Below, in pieces: positions 12,264-24,069 of a stretch of DNA of 64,000 nt. The notes below the pieces were generated by a model that searched no databases, was not told the DNA's origin, and saw nothing but the letters and a program-made list of their open reading frames with translations. This DNA is from Phragmites australis. Its lineage: Eukaryota > Streptophyta > Magnoliopsida > Poales > Poaceae. Made by a program: the position numbers and the translations under genes. Positions within the stretch are counted from its first letter, which is position 1; each line of letters starts with the position of its first letter. The DNA lies in NCBI RefSeq assembly GCF_958298935.1, contig NC_084932.1:20191501-20255500 (forward strand). The letters are read 5' to 3'.

Positions 12264-12718
12264 CTAAGGGTCGAGGACCACCTCTCCCACCTGGCCTTTG
12301 GCTTCTCCTTTGACACGCCGTTGCTAGGCTTTGGGCGGATTACCTCCGGAGCCGGGCAACGGCTAAGGGCCGAGGGGGTCGAGGACCACATCTCCTGCCT
12401 AGCCTTCGGCTTCGCCTCCCACATGCCGTCGCCAGGCTCCGGGCAGATTACCTCTGAAGCTAGGTAATGGCTAAGGGCCGAGGTTGTTGAGGACCACCTC
12501 TCCCGCTTGGCCTTTGCCTTCGCCTCTGACACGCCATCGCCAGACTCCGAGCAGATTAGCTCCAAAGCTGGGCAACGACTAAGGGCCGAGGGGGTCGAGG
12601 ACCACCTCGATCGTTTTGCCTTTGGCTTTGTCTTCGACACGCCATCACCAGGCTCTGGGCGGATTACCTCCAGAGTTGGGCAGCGGCTAAGGGCCGAGTG
12701 GGTCGAGGACCACCGCTC
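12264..12718. repeat. 110-bp tandem repeat, second array
   Basis: Four units of about 108 bp from 12327, after a partial unit, with the same core as the array at 10650: ggattacctccggagc, ggctaagggccgag, gtcgaggaccacctctcc. GC content is much higher than in the flanking sequence. Confidence 0.85.
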
Positions 12719-14393
12719 CCCTAGAAGGAACAAAACCGACTATGATCTATGCGAAGGCTCGATACCTCGGTCATACGAAATTCTAGCCATCACCTACGAA
12801 GGGGGCGAAGAAGCGCGGTTAGAAGGCATGAAGGCACATAGACATGCGGTCCCCTGCATAAAGGATCCCCTTACACTTCGGCCCAAAAAGAGATACAATC
12901 ACCCGCAAAGGTCCAAATTATATTATTAGACAAATCGTGCATCTGGAGGACATGTACCTAGAAGCAAATAGTACAAAGGCCACTGCAGAGAAGACAAACC
13001 CCAAGTGAGCAAACCAGGGGGAGAAAGAGTACAAGGTGCCAAAAGACAACTATGGTCCGCGGCAGGGCCATAGTCGAATGGCAAAACAGGGATGTCCACG
13101 ATGCACCCATGAAGGCCACCTTCACCTCCTACGGATCCCGGTAGGGGCCGCACATGGAGCGGTGTATGCACCTCATCCGGGGCCTCCCCCCACGGAAGCT
13201 GATGTAGTAGCCAGCCCTCGAGCTATCAAAAGACGAAGAAAAAACCGAAGGAGCCACCATTGGGGCCTCCTCCCGCTTCTTCCTAGCCCTCGCTGCCGAA
13301 GCCCACTCCTCCTCGTCACTCTCCCTCTACAGGAGATCCCAGTCGATCTCCTCATCATCGTCATAAATATCGATGATCTTGATAGGCATGGTCTCCCGAA
13401 CTGAGGGTTGGGCAGGCGCGACAAGCAGCTGTCCACCCCATTGCGACGGAAGATGGACAACCACTGGCGCCACCTATGGTGGCCGAAATGGCACAGCCCC
13501 AGTAGAAGCAGCCGAGATCATTGATGTTTCCAAAAAGGATGGGGAGGAAGACTATGCCATATTCAAAGTCAAGTTGAGTGCTTGCTTGCGAGGCGGTGAT
13601 AAATCCAGTCGGATGATCCCAGCTTTATACCCTAGCCGGGCAGCCATGTACGCCCAGGAAGAGAAGAGGAACCAACGAGGCATCGCTCCATAGCGTCCCT
13701 CATTAATCTCTGGTGGCCCATGGCCATATCCCGGTGGTTCCACCAACACATGGTAACATACCATGGTAACGCCTTGTTTTCTTGCGTGAACGTCCTGTCA
13801 CATTAATGACCTACACTCCTTTTGGCCCATGCCAGGGGCGTGGGCACAAGACCCTAAAAGAACCTATGCATTATCCAGTCAGAAACACGCCAGTGACACA
13901 TCCCATGCTACCGTCCTCAAACTGGCAAACATGGGGATTCCTTCGATCCCACACGTAATCTCCCACTCTGACAAACTCAAATGGCAAGAAGACCCATTAG
14001 AAAAAAAAGTCCAAAGAGTCTGAATTGGTCTCAGCATGAACCCCGGAGCGCATCACCTCCATCAACACCCCTCTATGCCTCGGGTCCCGATACCGCATAC
14101 TCCAACTCCAATAGGCTCCTGAACGTAACTCCTCTGCTGACACGTTTTCGGTCTTCGACTCTGACTTCGACACTGGCTGCACCTCTGACCTCAGCATAAC
14201 CCCAGGGTGTGCTGCCATCACCAATGCACCGTTAGCCTTGAGCTTTACCATCAACGCCCGCAGTTCCCACCGAAAAAATCCTCAGGGACGAGGAATGGCC
14301 TTCGGGCATTCTTGTTACAAACCCAGGATAGAGTTGGTTTTTCTATACACCCTGTCACCCCTCCAAACATCGAGGCAGAGAATGAGGGGGTAC

Positions 14394-14900
14394 TATTGGG
14401 GGAAAATAGACCAGCCTGAGGATAATGGTTGACGATCGCTATCAAAGGTCCCTCCAGAGTCATCGGCCTCCAGACCAAGCAAAAGGCCCCACCCAGAGGC
14501 AACCGGCTCACCCCTTAGGGGGCAGGCACCACAATAGTTACCACGATAGATATTTATCAGCTATGTCGGGTAAAAGGTAGTTATCCAGGATAAGGTCCAG
14601 TAATTCGGCCAGCCGTAAATATTTGTACATCGTGATAACTTGTACACTACGCTACGTACTACCTTATAAATAGGGGGTTGTGGTCACCCAGAAGACCGCA
14701 GAAGGAGCCTGCTCAACTCAGCATGCAGGAGCATAATCACAAAGTCTTCCTGTGATACTCCCCCTAGCTCAGTCCATATTTTTACTATCAATACATTTGT
14801 GGTGTTCCTTGCTCTCAAACTTCGTCTCCAAGCTTGAGTCTCCTCCTTAGAAGAAACGCTCACCGTACTTGCTAGAACAAGACGAATTCCTACCCCAACA
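14394..14900 (+). repeat. 3' LTR, internally deleted
   Basis: Matches the 5' LTR but is 507 bp against 843 bp, having lost an internal segment, and carries a ~20-bp insertion near its end (about 14873-14892). Its first TG has become TA. Confidence 0.8.
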
Positions 14901-14939
14901 CCCCCAAAAGCTTTTTTGGTTTTGATATTCCCCCTTTTG

Positions 14940-15185
14940 CATTATATATATATAAAAATATACACACACATATATATGGTAAAAAGAGTTCTCCATATAT
15001 ATGCATGTATACATATATACATACGTATATATGTGTATATACATGTATATATATGCCTATATACGTATATAGGAAGCATATTTGGTCATCTAGGTAGTAT
15101 GTACTCTTACATACGTATCTCATAACATAGGGAGTATCTCATGTTACAAATAGTATATACATGGAGCATATATACGTATACGTAT
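14940..15185. repeat. AT/GTATAC-rich palindromic microsatellite
   Basis: Dense tatata, gtatac and tacgta runs within the left foldback arm; a matching inverted tract occupies 15480-15600. Confidence 0.8.
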
Positions 15186-15735
15186 ATAGGTTTGCACACT
15201 CGTGAATCTTGTTGCCTTCAAAACACCATCATACACCTACAAGTTTCAAACTTCAAAGTTGCTTTTACAGACAATATGATTGCTTCAACTCTCCCCAGAA
15301 GTTGTGCATATTTATTTTGATATTATCTAATGACACAGAAATTAAGAAGGCAACATTTGGGCTTCTGCAGTAGGATGTAATTCCCAACTAGGTAGGCCTC
15401 TACGAGTAGAACTCAATTCAGTTGGAGAACTTTTTTTACCTATAAAAGGTTTGATTTAGTTTTGGTACAAAAATGTTCTCCATATATATATAGATACATT
15501 TATATGTATATGAGTGTGTATACATATATGTGTATATATGTGTGTGTATATGTATATAGAACTTCTTTTACCATATATATGTGTTTATATATATTTATAT
15601 ATTTACTTATGCATATGAAAAATGCAAAAATGGTAATATCAAAACCAAAATAGCTCTTGGGTTTTTTTTGCAACAAAATAGCTTTTGGGGGAATCTCAAA
15701 ATCCAAGTGACTTATATGGGTTTCTGCATTTTCCC

Positions 15736-16486
15736 TAAAAGTGAGGAACTGTAACAGACAAGCCATGGGTGACACATGGTGTTTTAGATTGGTTCCGGCC
15801 CCTGGAGACTTAGTAATAACCCCATTATTTTGTTTTTACTATTCTTGTTTTTTTAATGGCAAAAAGTCGAAAAGAACTATGTTTGGAACATTTTCTGTCC
15901 AGCCGTCGGTACCTTCTAAAGTCATTGGGACTCAAATTTTTAGCCTCACAATGGCTTCCTCCAATCATCGCGGAGTTGCTACCGGTTGATCGAACGGAGT
16001 GAACAGTTCTTCCGTTGGTCGGTTCGTTGGGGGAAGGAAGGTAGTATGTGATCTACTCACAAGGCGTGTGGTCTGCCCATTGCACAATCCAACCCATAAA
16101 AACAAATTGTGAACGATTGGAAGCACTTCCAATCCATTTTAGCCAAAGATTCCCTATCTTCAACTTCTTCGCTTATTCACTCCAATCAACTATGAGCTCA
16201 ACGCATATCAACATGATTCTACAATTTAATCATGCTAAATCACATAATTATTAGCAAGGTTAACTAAAACTTTAAATTGAATGTTCACAGATTTATTTGT
16301 ATGTTATAGTCATGAGCAACTCATTTTAATTTCTACGGACTTATGTGTAAAGGAAATAAAGGGCTTGTTTGGAAAGATGACTGATAGATTGGGCTGTGCA
16401 CCCCAAATCTAGTTTGGCCCCCACCTATAGTGCGGTCCATCTGGGCTCGACCTATGTTGTGGTGGGGTGGTCCTATTGGAAACTAG
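15736..16486. other. No gene recognised
   Basis: Non-coding sequence between the foldback element and the inverted gypsy LTR. No LTR, terminal repeat or RNA gene identified. Confidence 0.5.
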
Positions 16487-17237
16487 CATTGCCAACTAGA
16501 GTGATGGGCCTTCAGACCTTGAAGAGATCTGAAGACTCGAGGGAAATAACACAAAGTGGGGGAAGCTCTTACTGTAATTAATGTCACCTTTCTTATCAGT
16601 TATAGTTCTATTTTATTTATAGGTCGTACCCAACCATTCCTTGTTACAGTTTATAAGAGTACCTCTCTAATTGTCACATTCTTGGCATATTCGCGGGCAA
16701 TACGGTAATATTCTAAGTAAATCTAGATTATTTATAGTCTTGCCATTCATGTCCTTCGCCCGCTAGCTTTAGTCCTCCCTGCGCTTGGACTCCCGAAGGT
16801 CTTTGCTCGGTAGCACCTTCGGTGTATCTTCAGTTGACTCCCCCGAGACATCGAGCGAAGCACCCTTGGTCAGTCTCCAAATGCCTAGGTGAAGGCTTCG
16901 CCTGTCCCGGCTGCTAGAACTCCTCCTACGGCGATGAGCGTCCAAAAGTATCTTTGGCTTGCCAAAGGGTTTTTCTGGTGTCCCATCGATTGACTCATGC
17001 ACGACGTCGAGCGAAGCTACCTCGACCGGTCTCCAACAGCCCAGCGGAGGCTTCACCCATCCTAGTCGTTGGAACCTCTCCTACGCTGTTTATTGTCTGA
17101 AGGGTGTCTTTGGCTTATTCGAAGGGTTCATGCAACATGATAGATCCATAACAACTAAGCTTTGTTAGTTTGCGGTGGCCGCAGAAGTTTTCGACTCAAG
17201 GCCCGAAGGGGGCATGTAAGACCATTCCCCAACAGCA
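16487..17237 (-). repeat. 3' LTR of gypsy element copy A (minus orientation)
   Basis: Read on the minus strand it begins TGTTGGGGAATGGTCT at 17237 and ends near 16487, where the terminal CA has become TG. It matches the LTR at 37720-38307 in its first ~35 bases and end. A TATA box lies at 16614-16621 (reverse strand). Just outside, 17238-17250 reads on the minus strand as a purine-rich tract tgtggggggctgc, which makes this the 3' LTR. An internal duplication of roughly 150 bp makes it longer than copy B (751 against 588 bp). Confidence 0.8.
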
Positions 17238-17672
17238 GCCCCCCACAGGCAAGGTTCCTCCTCGATGGGCTAAACCCGTAAATTAGATGGTATCACCAAA
17301 CGCAATCCCCTTCGACCTGTCGAAGGCCTCTTTCTATACGAGTTACCTCTGGTTAATCAACCCCCTTTGTTGTTTCGAAGGGTCTAACTTTTCTATAAGT
17401 GAAAATTTTACTCTGGTGAGATGGTTTGACTTTCAATACGCTTATTACTATTCATTTATCTAAACTACCATTAATGCGATGGTTCAATTTCCATTGCATG
17501 TCTTTTCAACTGCCTTTGAGTTGGTGCTCTGACCGCTATAAATAGATTACCCGTGGTTCATTGGATCTTACCGCAACTGTGTGTTCAAGCCCATGTGCTC
17601 AACTCTCTACGCTCTGCCCGAATCTTTTCGTAATCCTTTAGACTTCGGACTGAAGCCAAGGCATTTTGATCT

Positions 17673-20600
17673 GATGGATCTGAAAAGCAAATCTGCTAAG
17701 CCAAAGACCTACTAGTTCGGGCAGTCAAAGGTTCTTGAAGAAGTCATGGCCGATCTGAAGAACGAAGTACTAATAAGTGATTTCTCGAAGGTCAGGTTTC
17801 CCAAGAACCAGGAGACTCCGATGCCAGAAGACAATGAAGCCCTCGTCCTCGTGGATTCCTTCCGAGCTAGACTTTTCCTACCCTATGATTAGATGGTGGA
17901 GAAGGTCTTGAAGATGTTTGAGATATTTCTCCATCAGTTGACACCGAACAACATTGTTCGGCTATGTCTTTTTGCCTAAGTGGGAAGATCAAAAGAAGTG
18001 AAGGCATTAGCCAGAGCCTTCATTGCCGCCCACCAACTCCATCACCAGTTGAAGCCAGTTTTCAAGGATGACGTGTGGTGTGAAGTCCAATACGGTTGCA
18101 TGAACTTCTCTTATCGAGTAGGTTTGTCTAAACCTATTGTGGCCAACAAAAACAAATGGCTGAAGGACTGGATGCATTGGTGGTTCTACAATAAGGTAGA
18201 TAAGAAGGAGTATCTTATTTCTAAATGCCAAGAATACAAAAGTAATTGCACCTCAGATGTGCCACTGAAAAACTCCTAGCAGGCAGTGTTCAAATGGTGT
18301 GCAAAGCATCTGAGCACTCACGACCTTGTCAATGAGTTCATCGCTGCCAGAATCTAGCCATGGAGCGAAGGGTGGACGATTCAATCCTTCGAACCAAAGG
18401 GGCCAAATGGACTCTGCCGCCCCTAGTTCAATTTTAGGGAAAACCAGGTATTTGGTTTTGGCCTAATTTCCATTAACCTATGATTTTCCTGCTATTTTTC
18501 TTAAGATTTTTTGTACTTTGGAACAACTGTGATGGTCGTTGAGGTGGAGCCCGAAGCCTGGCTTCCTTTGGGGAAGTTCACCCTAACCGAGGGCCAAACT
18601 TGTGCCGAACAAGCCATCAGTCGCTGGATCAACTGAATATTTGAGCTTCAGAGCCTTGCCAGTGAGGATAGACCAAAGCTGCTTGGGTCATCGGCGAGCT
18701 GTACTTAAGAGGGCCATCCTTGAAACGCTGGCACTGGTGAGACCTCCGCTGCGTGAGCGCAAAAGAAGAGAAAAGGTGACAACCCTTCGGCTCAAGGAGG
18801 TAGGAAAAATGAAAGCCATCACCTTGAAGGAAAGACCTCGGCAACTGGCTTTGGCGATTTGGGGGGAGATGAGGACCTTAGGGCCCCCAAAGCTATTGAA
18901 GCTATGCCCATCTGGTAGGCGCCTTTGTAAAAGACTGCAAATGTGCCCATCTCATCACCAAAACACGCTTCGACTTCTATGCGAAGTGACATCGCCCCCC
19001 TCTTAATTGACACCGATGATGATGAGGAGGAGGTACCTATCTCGTGACTTGTTGCTGAGACAATGGTGGAAGAGAGGGATACCACACTTCAGAGCGGAGA
19101 AGGGATCAAAGAGGCGGAAGATGTGGGAGGAAAGTCAGACAGCTCATCTTCATCGAGCTCGGACTCTGACTCCTCTGAAAGTCTTGGGGCTACGGAGACC
19201 GAAGAGGTGGGGGACAGCTGATCTAGTTTTTCATTATTATTATTCTTCCGTTTGCATTAATTTCTCATACCTGTACTTATAGCTTTGTTATAGGGCATGC
19301 TTCTCTCGCTCGCTATGAACAAGTGTGCAGAACAAGAATAGGCTTGCATGAGAAGGGTGCAGGAAATGAGAGACATGTTGCTCGCAAGAGTGGAGAAGGC
19401 CGAAGGCAATCTTGGCAAATGGCTTCAGCAGACAAAAGATGTCGTTGTGAAAGCGCAAGAATTGGAGGAGGTTGGCACCTTTTGTCACGATGTAGAGATG
19501 TCCGAAAAAGATAGTCTGGAACTTCGTACATCCTTGGTGGCTGAGAAGATCGGAAATGAACGCCTTATCGAAGCATTACATGAGGCAAGGCAAGTCACCT
19601 GGGATGCGGTCCAAAATCATGTTGAAGCCTTGGAGCCAAAGGTGATGAGGGCCAGATCTGCCAAACTATGCAGGAATTGGGCACTTCGGCCTCAACTCCA
19701 GCCTTCAACCGCGGTGACCTCGATGGCCTACTCAGGTGGATTGCAGAATCATCTGAAGGCCTTTGAGAAGCAGCCCACTTATATGGTGACTTTTGTGCCA
19801 AGATTTCTGGCCAAAGCTTTATATAATCTCTAGAGATGACAAACTGCAACCACCACAAGGTGCTCCAGAGCCCTTCATTCCACAACCCCTGACATGTCGA
19901 ACGGGGTGGTGTCAAAAGCATAGAAGGCCATCACCAAAGCTTTCACCAGCAATTATTTGTGCAAACACAGGCGTAACCTCACCCTCCAAGAGGTGGAGAA
20001 CAACCGCCGATGAGTAAGTATATTTTCTAATCATGATGTATTAGCATTGTTTCATTATTCCCTCTCACTTATTTCTGATTGATTTTAGTTGCAGGCTGCC
20101 GCAAAGACCAAGGGTACTTTGGCCTATGCAACAACCTCTACCCCACCAACCTTGCCGCCTGCCCCTTAGCCAGAAGGCACCATAACATCGAATATGTCTA
20201 AGTCTCCAGAGCAGGTGTGAGTGAGGGGTGATTCTGTACCGTCTTTGTGATCAAAACATTTGACTTTCCTTGAATACTTGGTAATATACTTTTGCTTCAG
20301 CTCTTGTTAGATGTTTTGACAATCTTCTCTACCTGCTCAGGTCCTACCTTCGGACTCTGCATAGGTAGTTAAAGATGTTATTCCCATAACCATGATGCGG
20401 GGTAACCTTTTCATGTCATGGACATGTTGGGATTTATTCCATCGTTGCCATACTGATATAGGGTTTGATAAATATTGGCGAGCGAATGCTAGGGTATATG
20501 ACACTAGAAACGCTAACTCGAAAGCATTTTGGGAGTCATTTTGTGCTTCGGAGTTAGAGATCTGAATGGTCGGGTGAGAAATCCATAGGATAGAACAGGT

Positions 20601-20910
20601 AGACTAGGAACCTCCTCTAGGGCTCCTCGAGCTGAAGCCTAAGCCAAATGACGAAGACTATGAAACTCCGCTAGGGTTTTTTCAATTTTATTATTGGAGA
20701 TGACCTCAGCCTTCGTAAGGAGGGACATTTGTCAAAGGTCACTATGCTCCGCCTGTGCCTTTGCTTGGCACCTCTTTGGATAGATATGTCGAGTTCCCGC
20801 TAGACCCGACGAAGCCTTTTTATGCAAGGCGAGGTATAGCTTTCCAACATGGTCTTAGCCAAATGTACAAAAATTTCATAGACGCTGATGTTGATGAATT
20901 TGCAGAATGA
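17673..20910 (+). pseudogene. Antisense ORF of gypsy copy A, Transposase_28-like (Pfam 'putative gypsy type transposon')
   Basis: Starts MDLKSKSAKPKTY and meets a TAG at codon 14, then stays readable with further stops. The block HQLTPNNIVRLCLFA, then YGCMNFSYRVGLSKP and DWMHWWFYNKVDKKEYL (about 17940-18230) is the recognisable domain. A GT-AG intron falls at about 18448-18523 at the same place as in copy B. The C-terminal part includes a charged stretch, a FMSWTCWDLFHR-like segment (about 20410) and the end DADVDEFAE with a stop at 20908-20910. Several TGG to TAG/TAA changes and frameshifts make it non-functional as read. The role of this ORF class in the host element is not known to me. Confidence 0.7.
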
Positions 20911-21109
20911 ATTCTTGTTATTCTTTGTTGCATTTTTTTCGTTGGGTCTTTGGTCCCTGAACTTTCAAGTCATCGGGACCTTTGGCAGCAATGTGCGTGA
21001 AGCGTCAATTGAAAAATGCCATCCCTCTCAACTTTTTAGCCATAGGAACCTTCTGTAGCCTAGTCGAGCATTACATCGATGGATTTATGGTACCCAATGT
21101 GAACTTTCA

Positions 21110-22812
21110 GAGCTCGATGAGTCTGCACTGTCCCATCAAAAGCTCTTTTATTCATGTGCTATGGGTGATCCAGGCATAGAAACCTACGGTGACTCGTGTA
21201 GACTATTTTCTTACAGTTCTTCAGCCTATTTCATCCAAGAACCATACACAGCCATTGTAGATTTTTAAAGTCTGTCCCGATAATTTAGGAAGTGGATGCC
21301 AATCTTGGATCGTTATGAATAGCATTGCGCGTATGGTGAAAAGGTTACCTTTGTATTCATCCCACACCTATACGCCATCTTTCCATAGTACAAGGAGATT
21401 TTCAAGCAATGGTTGAAGATACACATCGATATCGTTGCCAGGTTCATTCGGTCCACTAATCTGCAAAGACATCATAAGGAACTTTCGCTTCATACACAAC
21501 CAAGATGGTAGGTTGTAGATACAGAGAGTCACGGGCCAAGTACTATGACTATTGCTCATGTTGCCAAAAAGATTAATCCCATCCGTACTCAACCTGAACC
21601 TTATATTCCTTACTTCAGCTCTGAATTTCTTGTATTTTGTATCAAAGTTTCTCCATTGCATTCCATCAATAGGGTGTCTACACATTCTATCTTTTTTGCG
21701 CCCTCCGGTGTGCCATTGCATCAACTTAGCAATCACTTTGTTGGCAAACAATCGCTTCAGACGGGAGATTATAGGGAAAACCAAACCATCTAGAAGGGGG
21801 TCTTTTATCCTTACTATTCTCACCTACATCATTGCTATCGATATCGTCAATGTTGTGCTTGTACCATGATGCACAACAGGCGCGACATGCTTCCAAGTCT
21901 GCATCCCCGTTGTGATACAACACGCAGTCGTTTTGATATGTATGTATTTTGTCTACTTCCAACCTTAAAGGGCAGACAATCTGCTTAGCATTGTATGTAT
22001 TTTTAAGTAACTTGTTGCCCTCTAGAAGCAAGTCACTCAAGAATCATAACAACTCGTTAAAGCCCTTACCAAACCAACTATTGCTAGACTTCATTTAAAA
22101 CAATGTTAGCACAACATGCATCTTTTTATGCATTCCTTACAGCCTAGGAATACTGGTGTTTTATAGTCCTCTATTATGCGCTGGAACTTTTCATGTTGCC
22201 TATCACTCGTGATGTATCCCTCTACATTGCGTAATATTTCTTCTATGTTGTCATCATCGTTACCGACAAAAGTATCTTCGAACATCGACATATCGATATC
22301 TTCATCAGCCATCATATCGTTGCATCCGTCTTCTTCAATTGTGTCCTACTCTTCATGCACAACCTCCTTATGTTCACCATGCTCAGTCTAGCAGATATAG
22401 CCAGGCTTGAAACCCCTACGAAACAAGTGTACATGGATTTGCTCTATGTCTGAGAACTGCTTGTCATTCTTGTAATCAATGCATTTACATCATATATAGT
22501 AATCATCACGTTTGTTTATTGGCTTCTTGTATGCTATGGTAGCCCTCAAAAAATTCTCCACGCCATGAAAGAACTCTAGGATGCAACAATCAGCCTTGTA
22601 CATCCACATCCACTACATTTGCAAATGTATAATGACCATTGAACTGATAACCATGAAATATTTCAAAATGCACATATAATTTATTGAATTACCTCACATC
22701 TTGATTGCTCTATGTTAGATGGACCATCACCTTCTGGCACTTGGCCTGGGTCGAAAGACCCATCTTCTAAATATTGCCACGTCTGCTTGCGACTAGTGGG
22801 TTGATGTGCCAT
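21110..22812 (-). pseudogene. TNP2-like transposase, N-terminal half, degenerate
   Basis: Exon 1 is 22693-22812, exactly 40 codons (MAHQPTSRKQTWQYLEDGSF onward), ending at GAG before a GT donor. Exon 2 covers DDYYI and KCIDCKNDKQFSDIEQIH (about 22440-22510), the acidic segment with FRRGFKPGYIC, PLRLEVDKIHTYQNDC (about 21930-21980) and RNIRFRLSTDGINLFGN (about 21560-21620). It fades out around EYKGNLFTIRAMLFITIQDW (about 21300). Three expected Trp codons are now stops (YYI*CKCID, GYIC*TEH and one after HEE), and a frameshift falls near 21800. The catalytic core and C-terminus are missing. Confidence 0.85.
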
Positions 22813-22882
22813 CACTATAGCACAATATTCATATTCAATATGTTGATCTATTTAGATTTGATTTTAATCTTTTTTCCTAATT

Positions 22883-22980
22883 CACTACTAGAAAATTGGA
22901 GCTGGGTTTTAATCTATTTAGAGGTGATTTGAACCTTTTTTGCTTCTTAAACCACTACTAGAAAATTGGAGATCTAGGTC
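22883..22980. repeat. Two copies of a CACTA-terminus-like motif, 70 bp apart
   Basis: cactactagaaaattggag occurs at 22883 and 22953. It matches a CACTA terminal repeat but points the wrong way to be the 5' end of the leftward transposase, so it may be a leader duplication or the edge of another element. Confidence 0.55.
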
Positions 22981-24069
22981 ATCATGTCATAATCACATAC
23001 ATTCAAATCTAGAGAAATCGAACAAATAAATCTAACCACAAATGAAATGTAGATCATCTCTCCATGCTTTGGTGTTTGGCCATAATCTGATTAGTGCCTT
23101 CATCAAAAACACTCAAAGTATTCTAGATCTCCAGGGCAGTACAGAGGTGCCTCAACAAATTTCTTATAAAATAGATGGTCTTCTCCTATTCGATCACCCA
23201 ACACACCTCTAAAAGAGAATTATAATAGAATGCAACACAAATAAGCACAAAAAAAACTACACCTACCTAGAAAGTCCTGAGACTCCGGAGATGGGACCGG
23301 AGAGTCTGGAGTTTCTGAGAAAGGTCAAAAACCAAACATGAAGATTTAACAAAAGATGGATCCCATTGTTGGAATAGAATGCTAGGTTCCACAACAAACT
23401 AATCCATGAATCATCCCTACATAAAGGTTGAATGAGAAAAGATTACTCAAGGAATAAGTGATGAACACCGGGTAAAGAAGATCTTCAAGATGATGGTATA
23501 AAAGCAAAGGAATTCAAGATCCTATCCCATATGCATGTGTATGTGAATTTTATGCCTTTACCATCAAGAATAACAACCTCCCAAGGTGTTAAAATTTCAG
23601 CTCAAAAGGAAAAACGAAAATCAACACTGAAAAGGAAAAACTTGCACATAAGGCAAGGAAACCAATAGAGGAAAACTAGAAGGAGGGGAATTCAAGCATA
23701 CGCAAAGAGGTCAGCCCTATTTTAGGCAGATTACAAAGATTTTTCTCTCAAAACTCTCACCTATTCCATATGCTAAGTACTCATCCTCCTCTCCTCTAAA
23801 ATTGTAGCACAATGCTCTCATATAAGTGGTACAAGGAGCTAAACTGGCTGATTCATCCTCTCTCGTAGCCCTACACCTCTATTTATAGGCCTAGAAAACT
23901 TGACCCTAAATTTCCTAGCTTTTTTCCAAAATGCCCCTCTCTTGTAATACACTCCTACCTATCACTGAGGACATTTTAGTCCATTTTCTTATCCATTCAT
24001 CAGATGGCATCGGTGTCTTCATGACTTGGGTTTGCCTCGACGTAAGCTTTACGATGGTGCCAGGTTGTT

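Larger units (their letters stand above)
8829..14900 (+). mobile_element. Non-autonomous LTR retrotransposon (LARD-like)
   Basis: Direct repeats at 8829-9671 and 14394-14900 are LTRs. The left begins TGTTAGCG and ends ccccaaca; the right begins tattggggg (first G mutated) and ends ccccaaca. Both flanks read CCCCC (8824-8828 and 14901-14905), a 5-bp target duplication. A priming site TGGCACCGACCGTGG follows the 5' LTR at 9673, and a purine tract gagggggtac precedes the 3' LTR. The 4.7-kb interior shows no gag, protease, reverse transcriptase or integrase motif I recognise, and instead holds three tandem-repeat arrays, so it must rely on proteins from another element. Confidence 0.85.
8746..15735. 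mobile_element. Foldback element with long inverted arms, split by an LTR element
   Basis: The left arm (8746-8828 continuing at 14906-15185) is inverted relative to the right arm (about 15480-15735). Both contain ataagtcacttggatttt, cccccaaaagctt or close forms, ggttttgatatt and catatatatggtaaaa in the same order. Removing the insertion 8829-14905 restores one arm. Outer flanks taaatgcaa and taaaagtga agree at 6 of 9 positions, which may be a worn 9-bp target duplication as in Mutator-like elements. No transposase inside. Confidence 0.6.
16487..20937 (-). mobile_element. Truncated Ty3/gypsy element copy A (3' part)
   Basis: Contains the 3' LTR, polypurine tract and an antisense ORF, but no gag-pol; the rest is lost at about 20940, where TNP2-related sequence begins shortly after. 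The layout (ORF opposite to the element, between pol and 3' LTR) matches the extra antisense ORFs known in Tat-lineage gypsy elements of grasses; the lineage assignment is inference. Confidence 0.65.
21110..23090 (-). mobile_element. Truncated CACTA element with TNP2 N-terminal half
   Basis: Holds the 5' leader and N-terminal half of a TNP2-like gene. It stops on the left near gypsy copy A and on the right before Copia-derived sequence, and no CACTA terminus in the expected orientation is present at its right edge. The leader (22950-23060) resembles the leader of the element at 5900-6100. Confidence 0.6.

Noticed and set aside
14940..15185. Origin or promoter because of dense TATA motifs
   Set aside because: Low-complexity AT/GTATAC tract that is mirrored in the other foldback arm; no other support.
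22883..22980. CACTA terminus of the truncated TNP2 element
   Set aside because: The motif points the wrong way for the 5' end of a leftward transposase and occurs twice.
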